Assembly: GCA_023252115.1 (NCBI GenBank)
Contig: JAHEXM010000042.1
Span: forward strand, 1 to 9,578
DNA length: 9,578 nucleotides
Direction of reading: 5' to 3'
DNA from: Micrococcales bacterium
Lineage (GTDB): Bacteria; Actinomycetota; Actinomycetes; S36-B12; UBA10799
Part shown: piece by piece, positions 1 to 5,161 of the stretch
Position numbering within the stretch: the stretch's first letter is position 1
Layout of the letters: each line of letters begins with the position of its first letter
The notes under the pieces: generated by a model
The model's input: only the letters and a program-made list of their open reading frames with translations
Databases searched by the model: none
What the model was told of the DNA's origin: nothing
Translations under genes and position numbers: made by a program

Positions 1-2
1 CT

Positions 3-194
3 GACGATGTTCGGGTGACCGAACGTTCAGGACGCGGCCGCGGCAAATCATTGGATGTTCGGGTGAACCCGGAAGATATGGGCCGCGTGATCGGTCGCGC
101 TGGTCGAACTGCCACTGCGTTGCGAACAGTTATTGGTGCGCTTGATCGTGGTCGCTCTGTGCGCATCGACTTCGTGGATGTCACCGAACGCTGA
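3..194 (+). CDS. khpA: KH-domain RNA-binding protein KhpA, 3' part (5' end outside window)
   Basis: The frame is open from the window edge to TGA at 192-194 and gives 63 residues. The sequence carries the KH signature VIGRAGRTATALRT, the GxxG loop and flanking helix that bind single-stranded RNA, and ends in a short strand (VRIDFVDV). In the family KhpA is a small protein of about 75-80 residues, so only a short N-terminal piece is missing. The gene normally sits between rpsP (ribosomal protein S16) and rimM, exactly the context here. It is thought to act as a general RNA chaperone, often as a partner of KhpB. The end of the gene overlaps the proposed rimM start by 17 nt, so the two are probably co-translated. 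Identification of the family is firm; the specific RNA role is inferred from homologues. Confidence 0.9.
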   Translation, partial: DDVRVTERSGRGRGKSLDVRVNPEDMGRVIGRAGRTATALRTVIGALDRGRSVRIDFVDVTER

Positions 195-756
195 GGCTCC
201 GCGCGAACGTGTGATCGTTGGACGTATCGGTCGAGCCCACGGAATCCGCGGTGATGTTTCGATCGAGGTCCGCACTGACGAACCTGAATTACGGTTTGCT
301 GCTGGCACACCGTTGATCGCTGGAACTCCAGCTGATCGCATCTTGTGGGTCTCAGATGCCCGATGGCATTCAGGTCGGTTGTTGGTTGCCTTTCAGGACA
401 TCAATGATCGAACATCGGCTGAGCAGCTCACCGGTTCGTTGCTTGAGGCCGAGGTTGATGCTGCGGCGCGACCGGACGCGCCAGACGAGTTCTACGACCG
501 TCACTTGATCGGTTTGCGGGTGCAATTGGCCGATGGCACCGAGATTGGCGAGATTCGCGAAGTCCTTCATTTGGCCGGCCATGACACGTTGAATGTCGAG
601 CGCCTCGATGGCACCGAGTTACTAGTGCCGTTTGTTCAGCAAATCGTTTCCAGTGTGGATTTGGACCTGGGCGTGGCAATTCTTGATCCGCCCATCGGGC
701 TGCTGAACGAATCAGTCGCTAACGAGGCAGATCATGGCGGCGAGGTCGGCGAATGA
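178..756 (+). CDS. rimM: 16S rRNA processing protein RimM
   Basis: This 192-residue protein helps mature the 30S subunit by binding S19 near the 16S rRNA head. The N-terminal RimM domain opens with VGRIGRAHGIRGDV (residues 14-27). The C-terminal PRC-barrel domain starts around DEFYDRHLIGLRV (103-115) and closes with LVPFVQQIV and LDPPIGLL (149-176). Length fits the family (about 170-190). I chose ATG 178, which overlaps the KH stop by 17 nt. A longer ORF from GTG 133 would add 15 residues lying wholly inside the KH coding frame and unlike the family, and GTG 211 would cut the protein right at the conserved VGRIGR motif. No clear Shine-Dalgarno precedes 178, so coupling to the KH gene is likely. 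The last codon overlaps trmD (ATGA at 753-756). Confidence 0.95.
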   Translation: MSPNAEAPRERVIVGRIGRAHGIRGDVSIEVRTDEPELRFAAGTPLIAGTPADRILWVSDARWHSGRLLVAFQDINDRTSAEQLTGSLLEAEVDAAARPDAPDEFYDRHLIGLRVQLADGTEIGEIREVLHLAGHDTLNVERLDGTELLVPFVQQIVSSVDLDLGVAILDPPIGLLNESVANEADHGGEVGE

Positions 757-1475
757 CGCGTATCGACATCATCACGATTTTTCCCGACTACTTGTCGCCG
801 TTGCGCTTGTCGTTAATCGGCAAGGCGATCGATAATGGCACCGTCGACCTGCGGATTCACGATTTGCGCGACCAGACAACTGACCGGCACCGAACAGTCG
901 ATGACACTCCTACGGGTGGTGGCCCCGGCATGGTGATGATGGCTGAGCCTTGGGGTCTGGCAATTGATTCGGTGCTAGCTGATGGTCCCACAGCTTCACG
1001 TCCTCGACTCGTCATCCCAACTCCGAGCGGGCGCGTTTTCACTGCCGAGGTAGCGGCCGAATTTGCCGACGCAGACTGGCTAATTTTTGCGTGCGGCCGA
1101 TATGAAGGCATCGATTCACGGGTGGCGGAATACTTCGCTTCACGTATCCGGGTGGACCAAGTGTCGATTGGCGACTACGTGCTCGCAGGTGGCGAGGCAG
1201 CTGCCCTGGTGATGGTCGAGGCAGCGGTGCGGCTCATCCCGGGGGTCCTCGGGAATGAGGGCAGCACGGTAGACGACAGCTTTGCCCCGGGCCGGGACGG
1301 TGCCGAATTAGAAGGTCCGATCTTCACCAAACCAGCATCTTGGCGCGGGCTCGACGTCCCCGAGGTCTTGCTATCTGGCGACCATGCGGCAATTGAAAAA
1401 TGGCGTGCTGACGCTGCGCGCTCTCGCACGCAGGAGTATCGATCAGATCTGGGAAAGGACTCAGCCCATTCCTAG
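753..1475 (+). CDS. trmD: tRNA (guanine-37-N1)-methyltransferase TrmD
   Basis: TrmD methylates N1 of G37 next to the anticodon of tRNAs such as Leu, Pro and Arg, using S-adenosylmethionine, and so prevents +1 frameshifting. The 240-residue sequence has the full SPOUT trefoil-knot set: PTGGGPGM (53-60), CGRYEGID (114-121) and SIGDYVLAGGE (138-148), with the catalytic Asp of the DDSF motif at about residue 175. The C-terminal tRNA-binding part (FTKPASWRG, then HAAIEKWR) is present. ATG 753 overlaps the rimM stop as ATGA and is preceded by GAGG at 742-745, so the start is secure. It ends in TAG at 1473-1475. Length is normal (230-255). It is co-transcribed with rimM. Confidence 0.97.
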   Translation: MTRIDIITIFPDYLSPLRLSLIGKAIDNGTVDLRIHDLRDQTTDRHRTVDDTPTGGGPGMVMMAEPWGLAIDSVLADGPTASRPRLVIPTPSGRVFTAEVAAEFADADWLIFACGRYEGIDSRVAEYFASRIRVDQVSIGDYVLAGGEAAALVMVEAAVRLIPGVLGNEGSTVDDSFAPGRDGAELEGPIFTKPASWRGLDVPEVLLSGDHAAIEKWRADAARSRTQEYRSDLGKDSAHS

Positions 1476-1624
1476 GGTGCTCGGTATGGCACACTTGAAG
1501 CACGCGCTTGTTATTGCGGACTGACCTGCCACAGGGGTTCAGCTGCGATCAGTAGCAAGTACTCCATCGAAAGACCAAGCACAGCATTTGTTGCAACCTG
1601 TGGTGCCGGATCGCTGGAGAAAAA
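1476..1624 (+). promoter_or_regulatory. trmD-rplS intergenic leader with a possible long-range stem
   Basis: This 149-nt gap between trmD and rplS is the first untranslated stretch in the window. CCACAGG at 1529-1535 is the exact reverse complement of CCTGTGG at 1597-1603. The pairing can be extended by two G-T pairs outside and by TT/AA inside after a two-base bulge. Closing this stem would enclose about 60 nt, including a small AGTA/TACT hairpin (1551-1554 with 1560-1563), and would place the arm's 3' base 12 nt before the rplS ribosome site GGAGA (1616-1620). This looks like a 5' leader that could regulate L19, but I do not match it to a named RNA family. A TAGGGT at 1473-1478 resembles an actinobacterial -10 box, without a convincing -35. 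The stem is read from sequence; its function is inference. Confidence 0.35.
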
Positions 1625-2050
1625 ATGCACACGCTAGACGATCTTGATAGCGCTTCGTTGCGCACAGATGTTCCTGACTTCCGACCTGGTGACACTCTCA
1701 AGGTGCACGTCAAGGTTGTTGAAGGCACCCGGTCTCGTATTCAGGTATTTGCTGGCGTGGTGATTCGCCGTCAAGGTGGCGGAGTCCGCGAGACATTTAC
1801 CGTACGCAAAGTCAGCTTTGGCACCGGCGTGGAGCGAACGATTCCCGTTGATTCGCCGATTATTGACAAGATCGAGGTCGAAACTCGGGGTGACGTGCGT
1901 CGGGCGAAGCTGTACTACCTGCGCGACCTGCGCGGCAAGGCAGCCAAGATTCGTGAGAAGCGCGACAACACGACCAAGACGTCTAAGGCGCAGGTTGAGG
2001 ATGTCGCCGAGATCGAGGTCAAGGTCGAATCACCTTCTGACGAAGGTTAA
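1625..2050 (+). CDS. rplS: 50S ribosomal protein L19
   Basis: L19 lies at the 30S-50S interface and contributes to intersubunit bridges. Characteristic segments are [13 protein letters not shown] (19-31), [15 protein letters not shown] (39-53), [15 protein letters not shown] (58-72) and [20 protein letters not shown] (94-113). The family core ends near residue 115. The remaining 26 or so residues form a charged acidic tail (rich in V, E, K and D), a type of extension that is common in actinobacterial L19 and probably disordered. ATG 1625 is set by the strong ribosome site GGAGA at 1616-1620. The gene follows trmD after a 149-nt leader and is probably also expressed from upstream promoters. 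The stop is TAA at 2048-2050. Confidence 0.97.
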   Translation: MHTLDDLDSASLRTDVPDFRPGDTLKVHVKVVEGTRSRIQVFAGVVIRRQGGGVRETFTVRKVSFGTGVERTIPVDSPIIDKIEVETRGDVRRAKLYYLRDLRGKAAKIREKRDNTTKTSKAQVEDVAEIEVKVESPSDEG

Positions 2051-2075
2051 GGCGCCATAACTACTTGTTCAGACC

Positions 2076-2092
2076 TGCCCTAATTTCGGGCA
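2076..2092 (+). terminator. weak hairpin after rplS, possible terminator
   Basis: TGCCC at 2076-2080 pairs perfectly with GGGCA at 2088-2092 across a 7-nt AT-rich loop, 26 nt after the rplS stop. The stem is only 5 bp and no T-tract follows, so it is a poor intrinsic terminator. It may only separate rplS from the next transcription unit or do nothing. Confidence 0.2.
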
Positions 2093-2101
2093 ATTCGCGG
2101 G

Positions 2102-2107
2102 TACGCT
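2102..2107 (+). promoter_or_regulatory. candidate -10 box for a leaderless signal peptidase transcript
   Basis: TACGCT fits the actinobacterial -10 pattern TAnnnT and lies 9 nt before ATG 2117. That is the spacing expected when transcription starts at or next to the start codon. Leaderless mRNAs are common in Actinobacteria. No clear -35 is visible at 17-19 nt upstream. The alternative is a leadered message using GGGG at 2111-2114 as a very close ribosome site. Inference only. Confidence 0.3.
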
Positions 2108-2116
2108 CGCGGGGCT

Positions 2117-2836
2117 ATGACGCCCCCTGTTTCGTCTGTTCCTGCCACCACTTGCGCAGGTGACGCACTTTCAGTCTCGGTCACGAGACCACCTGGTCGG
2201 CAGTCTAACCATCGCTTTCCACTTGCCGTTGAGATCGCGATTTTGGTGCTCGCTGCAGTCCTAGGCGCGATTGGCATGAAGGCATTGGTAGCCGAGGTAT
2301 TTTCCGTGCCATCTGGGTCTATGGCCCGCACGATTCTGCCCGGGCAACGAATTGCCATTGAGAAGCTCAGCTACGACTTCAGAGACCCGCGGCGCGGGGA
2401 AGTGGTGGTCTTCGATGGGCACGGAATTTTCACCGACCCCGAGCCAGGTGTTCACACCTTCGTTAAACGGGTCATCGCGATTGGTGGCGACAGAGTTCGC
2501 TGTTGCGACGTTTCCGGCAAGCTCACGGTCAATGGTGTTTCACTCGATGAGTCCGCATATCTTGCGGCCGGCCAGGCCCCGAGTTTGGTGAAGTTCGATG
2601 TGGTGGTTCCGTCAGGGTCGGTTTGGGTGATGGGCGATCATCGGGCGACTTCGGCTGATTCGCGCGCCTACCTGGGTTCGGCGGGTGGCGGATTCGTTCC
2701 GATCGACCGGATCAATGGGCGTGCTTTGGCAGTCGTCTGGCCGTTGGCGAACGCGCACTCAATATCGGCACCCACTACGTTCAATGCAGTCAATCGTGCC
2801 GAACCGGGCAGTAACAGTGCAAGCAGTGGGAGTTGA
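2117..2836 (+). CDS. lepB: signal peptidase I (first of two tandem copies)
   Basis: This 239-residue membrane protease removes signal peptides from proteins exported by Sec or Tat. The N-terminus is a 30-residue Ser/Thr/Pro-rich cytosolic tail, followed by one membrane segment (about 36-58). The catalytic domain follows on the outside. The nucleophile Ser68 lies in VPSGSM and the general base Lys117 in FVKRVIAIGGD; box E is MGDHRATSADSR (172-183). The paired cysteines in RCCDVSGK (129-130) recur at the same place in the next gene. The C-terminal tail is Ser-rich. It differs enough from the second copy (Arg-rich RDPRRGEV linker, shorter insert before the Lys box) to be a distinct paralogue rather than a recent duplicate. 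Substrate division between the two is unknown. The stop at 2834-2836 is one base before the next ATG. Confidence 0.93.
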   Translation: MTPPVSSVPATTCAGDALSVSVTRPPGRQSNHRFPLAVEIAILVLAAVLGAIGMKALVAEVFSVPSGSMARTILPGQRIAIEKLSYDFRDPRRGEVVVFDGHGIFTDPEPGVHTFVKRVIAIGGDRVRCCDVSGKLTVNGVSLDESAYLAAGQAPSLVKFDVVVPSGSVWVMGDHRATSADSRAYLGSAGGGFVPIDRINGRALAVVWPLANAHSISAPTTFNAVNRAEPGSNSASSGS

Positions 2837-2837
2837 G

Positions 2838-3602
2838 ATGACCGCAAGCGAGAACACGGGCGGTCCCGCTGATGCGCCACCGGCGGCGACGGACGCAGAT
2901 GAAAACCAGGAGACGGGCAACGCCGGTTGGCGTTTTGTTCGTGAAGTCGCGATCGTTTTGATTTGCGCACTCGTCCTGTCGGTTTTAGTGCGCACCTTCC
3001 TCTTGCAGGCGTTTTACGTGCCGAGTCAGTCGATGGAAAATACCTTGATGCCTAATGATCGGATTTTGGCGTCAAAGATCACCACCGAGCTGACCGGTGT
3101 TCATCGCGGTGAAGTGGTTGTCTTCAAAGATCCCGGCGGTTGGTTGCCTAAGTCAGACGTCGCCGTGGGTCCGCTGCACAAGGGACTTGAATTCATTGGG
3201 CTGTTGCCTTCGAGTTCTGGCGACGATCTCGTTAAGCGGGTCATCGGAGTTGCCGGTGACCACGTCATGTGTTGCGATGCGCAAAAACGCATTGTGCTTA
3301 ACGGTGTGCCATTGGTTGAGCCGTATATCAAGCCAGGTGCTGGTACCGACCAACAACCCTTTTCCATAACCGTTCCGGCCAACAGCATCTTTGTGATGGG
3401 CGATAACCGCAGCCAATCGGCCGATTCACGTTTCCATCTGGATGAGAACTCTGGTTCTGTACCAGTCGACAATGTCGTAGGTCGAGTGGTTCTAAAGGTC
3501 TGGCCATTCAGCGCATGGGGAACAGTTCCGATTCCGGAAACTTTCGATAACCCGGCATTGAACAACCAGGCCGGTGCCACGCCGAGCCCCTCGAACAGCT
3601 AA
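2838..3602 (+). CDS. lepB: signal peptidase I (second of two tandem copies)
   Basis: This is a 254-residue type I signal peptidase. It has a 30-residue acidic, Ala/Pro-rich cytosolic tail, a membrane segment at about 36-58, Ser65 in VPSQSM, Lys133 in LVKRVIGVAGD and box E MGDNRSQSADSR (187-198). Compared with the first copy it carries a longer insert (about 100-128) between the Ser and Lys boxes, containing GLEFIGLLP, typical of actinobacterial LepB. I set the start at ATG 2838 because GGGAG at 2828-2832 is a well-spaced ribosome site and the acidic tail begins there. The open frame extends back to 2685, but only as out-of-frame reading of the first lepB. GTG 2826 is a possible alternative. 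One base separates it from the upstream stop, so the pair is translationally coupled. Tandem signal peptidases between rplS and rnhB also occur in Streptomyces. Confidence 0.94.
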   Translation: MTASENTGGPADAPPAATDADENQETGNAGWRFVREVAIVLICALVLSVLVRTFLLQAFYVPSQSMENTLMPNDRILASKITTELTGVHRGEVVVFKDPGGWLPKSDVAVGPLHKGLEFIGLLPSSSGDDLVKRVIGVAGDHVMCCDAQKRIVLNGVPLVEPYIKPGAGTDQQPFSITVPANSIFVMGDNRSQSADSRFHLDENSGSVPVDNVVGRVVLKVWPFSAWGTVPIPETFDNPALNNQAGATPSPSNS

Positions 3603-3607
3603 CTCTG

Positions 3608-3694
3608 ATGGTCCGTGCTCAGCGTCCAAAGACGAGGCGATCTCCTGATCTTTAGCGGTATGAACGTGCACTAGCTGATAGCGGATTCACGTCG
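3608..3694 (+). other. upstream rnhB coding-like segment broken by in-frame TAG at 3653-3655
   Basis: In the rnhB frame an ATG at 3608, 5 nt after the lepB stop, reads MVRAQRPKTRRSPDL, then TAG at 3653-3655, then RYERALADSGFTSVAG straight into the RNase HII core. From memory of mycobacterial and other actinobacterial RnhB proteins, the same positions hold an ungapped segment of the kind LxxLESALxxxGLxPVAGVDE. The reading on both sides of the TAG therefore looks like genuine RnhB N-terminus. No ATG, GTG or TTG occurs between the TAG and GTG 3695. Options are a nonsense mutation with restart at 3695, an assembly error, or readthrough. The TAG and frame are seen directly; the homology is recalled, not computed. 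Confidence 0.6.
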
Positions 3695-4351
3695 GTGGCC
3701 GGAATCGATGAGGCTGGGCGCGGCGCATGCGCGGGACCGCTCGTGGTCGCAGCCGTGGTACTCGAACCATCGCGACGCGGAAGGATCAAAGGGGTTGCCG
3801 ATTCAAAACTGCTGACCGCTGGCGCCCGTGATCGAGTGTATGAAGAGGTAGTGGTTAAAGCACGGGCGTGGTCGGTGGTCACCATCTCGTCTGATGAGCT
3901 CGATTCGATTGGTCTCCATGTGGCAAATTTGGCAGGTATGCGCCGGGCGTTGGCGCGACTTGGGGTTCGGCCCGACTACGCGATCTCCGATGGTTATGCC
4001 GTCACGGGACTCGGAGTTCCGAGCCTCGGTGTGTGGAAAGGTGATCGAGTATCTGCATCGGCTGCTGCTGCCGGCGTTCTCGCCAAGGTGACCAGGGACC
4101 GCATCATGACTGAACTACACCAGGACTGGCCCAACTATGGCTTCGACGTGCATAAGGGCTATGTCACCGCCGGGCATCGTGAAGCGTTGGCCAAATTCGG
4201 TCCATGTCCCGTGCATCGAACGTGCTTCGCCCCTGTTCGGGCTGCCTCCAGCGAGTCCCCGGTGGAGTCTTTGGTTGATGTCACGAGTCATGATGTAGTC
4301 CCTGAAGCTGTCGGGACCACCACGCGCGATCCAAGGAAGGGTGCTGCATGA
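3695..4351 (+). CDS. rnhB: ribonuclease HII
   Basis: RNase HII cuts the RNA strand of RNA-DNA hybrids and nicks at single ribonucleotides in DNA, starting ribonucleotide excision repair. From GTG 3695 it has 218 residues. Metal-binding residues are Asp5 and Glu6 in GIDEAGRG, Asp99 in the ISDGYAV motif and Asp135 in KVTRDR. DSKLL (36-40), HVANLAGMRRAL and YGFDVHKGY are also family-like. After HRTCFAPV a 40-residue tail follows with no recognised motif. The start is the weak point: GTG 3695 has no ribosome site and begins four residues before the catalytic Asp, and family-like sequence continues upstream through an in-frame TAG (3653-3655). The core is complete, so the protein may still work. 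The stop overlaps the DUF2469 start as ATGA. Confidence 0.92.
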   Translation: MAGIDEAGRGACAGPLVVAAVVLEPSRRGRIKGVADSKLLTAGARDRVYEEVVVKARAWSVVTISSDELDSIGLHVANLAGMRRALARLGVRPDYAISDGYAVTGLGVPSLGVWKGDRVSASAAAAGVLAKVTRDRIMTELHQDWPNYGFDVHKGYVTAGHREALAKFGPCPVHRTCFAPVRAASSESPVESLVDVTSHDVVPEAVGTTTRDPRKGAA

Positions 4352-4662
4352 GCGCCGAAGACCTCGAGCGGTACGAGACCGAGGTAGAGCTTGCGCTCTA
4401 CCGGGAGTACCGCGATGTTGTTGGACTTTTCACTCATGTTGTCGAGACTGAGCGCCGTTTCTATTTGACGAATGATGTGAACGTCAAGGTGCACGGCAGT
4501 GAAGGTTCTGACGTGTTCTTCGAAGTCACGATGGCCGATGCCTGGGTCTGGGACATGTATCGCCAAGCCCGGTTTGTCAAGAACGTGCGCGTCCTGACAT
4601 TCAAGGACGTCAACGTGGAGGAACTGGCCAAACCCGAAATGACACCGCCGCCAAGCGGCTGA
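4348..4662 (+). CDS. DUF2469 family protein
   Basis: This 104-residue protein starts MSAEDLERYETEVELALYRE and contains FTHVVETERRFYL, VFFEVTMADAWVWDMYR and RVLTFKDVNVEEL. It matches DUF2469, a small actinobacterial family of unknown function whose gene habitually lies between rnhB and yraN (Rv2901c in Mycobacterium tuberculosis). It has no signal peptide or membrane segment, so it should be cytosolic. It is mostly acidic at the N-terminus and ends in a Pro-rich tail. ATG 4348 overlaps the rnhB stop (ATGA), with AAGG at 4335-4338 as a ribosome site. The fixed neighbourhood hints at a nucleic acid role, but no catalytic motif is visible and I assign no function. Confidence 0.92.
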   Translation: MSAEDLERYETEVELALYREYRDVVGLFTHVVETERRFYLTNDVNVKVHGSEGSDVFFEVTMADAWVWDMYRQARFVKNVRVLTFKDVNVEELAKPEMTPPPSG

Positions 4663-4783
4663 CATATCCGGCTTCTCGTTGGTGGATTTCTAATCCACAG
4701 TCTCATCGTTGTACCCAAGTGTCGGTAGCACTCAAGTGCACCCATCCAATCTCGGCAATGGTGGTCGCCGGGGGTGATTCACA
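4663..4783 (+). other. gap before yraN: no gene, two hairpins
   Basis: This 121-nt stretch separates DUF2469 from yraN. It holds a perfect 7-bp inverted repeat (4682-4698), a small hairpin GCAC-TCAA-GTGC (4728-4739) and two copies of CAAGTG (4715-4720 and 4734-4739). GGGGG at 4770-4774 is a likely ribosome site for yraN. I see no convincing promoter or complete tRNA. It is the likeliest place for a transcription unit boundary between rnhB and yraN. Confidence 0.5.
4682..4698 (+). repeat. perfect 7-bp inverted repeat (hairpin)
   Basis: GTGGATT-TCT-AATCCAC is a perfect palindrome with a 3-nt centre, 20 nt after the DUF2469 stop. It could act as an RNA hairpin at the transcript end or as a binding site for a dimeric regulator. 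No T-tract follows, which argues against a standard terminator. Read as a 5-bp stem with loop TTTCTAA it resembles a tRNA anticodon arm, but the other arms are missing. Confidence 0.5.
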
Positions 4784-5161
4784 ATGGGCGAACGGAAGAC
4801 AGGGCACAACGCCCAAATCGCATTGGGGATTTACGGTGAAGAGCTCGCGGCACGTCATTTGGTCACGATGGGAATGCGCATTGTCGATCGCAACTGGCGA
4901 ACGCGCGCAGGCGAGATAGATCTAGTCGCGCTTGAACGCGATGAACTCGTCGTGGTTGAGGTGAAGACGCGAAGTGACGAACAATTCGGTGGACCACTCG
5001 TCGCTGTGGATCACCGAAAATTGGCGCGGCTGCGCAGATTGGCTAACGAGTGGGCCGCGAGTCACGAGCTGAGATACAGCGGCATCCGTATTGACGTTGT
5101 TGCCATTGTTTGTCCACGAAATGGGTCTGCATCACTACAACACGTTCGTGGGGTGGAGTAG
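4784..5161 (+). CDS. yraN: UPF0102 family protein YraN, nuclease-fold
   Basis: This 125-residue protein belongs to UPF0102, which has a restriction-endonuclease-like (PD-D/ExK) fold. The presumed active site is visible: Glu19/Glu20 in YGEELAARHL, Asp46 in RAGEIDLVA, and Glu59 and Lys61 in VVVEVKTRS. Homologues are thought to act on DNA, possibly in recombination or repair, but the substrate is not established. ATG 4784 is the first start after an in-frame TGA (4775-4777), with GGGGG at 4770-4774 as the ribosome site. Length is normal (about 115-125). It ends in TAG at 5159-5161, immediately followed by the comM ATG in the same frame, so the two genes differ from a fusion by one stop codon. 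Confidence 0.93.
   Translation: MGERKTGHNAQIALGIYGEELAARHLVTMGMRIVDRNWRTRAGEIDLVALERDELVVVEVKTRSDEQFGGPLVAVDHRKLARLRRLANEWAASHELRYSGIRIDVVAIVCPRNGSASLQHVRGVE

Noticed and set aside
133..177. Earlier GTG start for rimM
   Set aside because: It adds 15 residues that lie wholly inside the KH gene in another frame and are unlike RimM N-termini; ATG 178 gives a family-like length.
1476..1640. C-terminal extension of TrmD by reading through its TAG
   Set aside because: The frame does stay open for about 54 codons, but the product is Cys-rich and unlike TrmD, the protein already has normal length, and such an open run is possible by chance.
3101..3580. Minus-strand open frame of 159 codons inside the second lepB
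   Set aside because: Fully antisense to the catalytic domain of a convincing signal peptidase and without family features.
4656..4730. Possible tRNA-Arg(UCU) or amber suppressor tRNA around the palindrome
   Set aside because: Only the anticodon-like arm fits. No D-stem, T-stem or 7-bp acceptor can be formed at the right distances, and the CTA in the loop is one base out of register for an amber anticodon.
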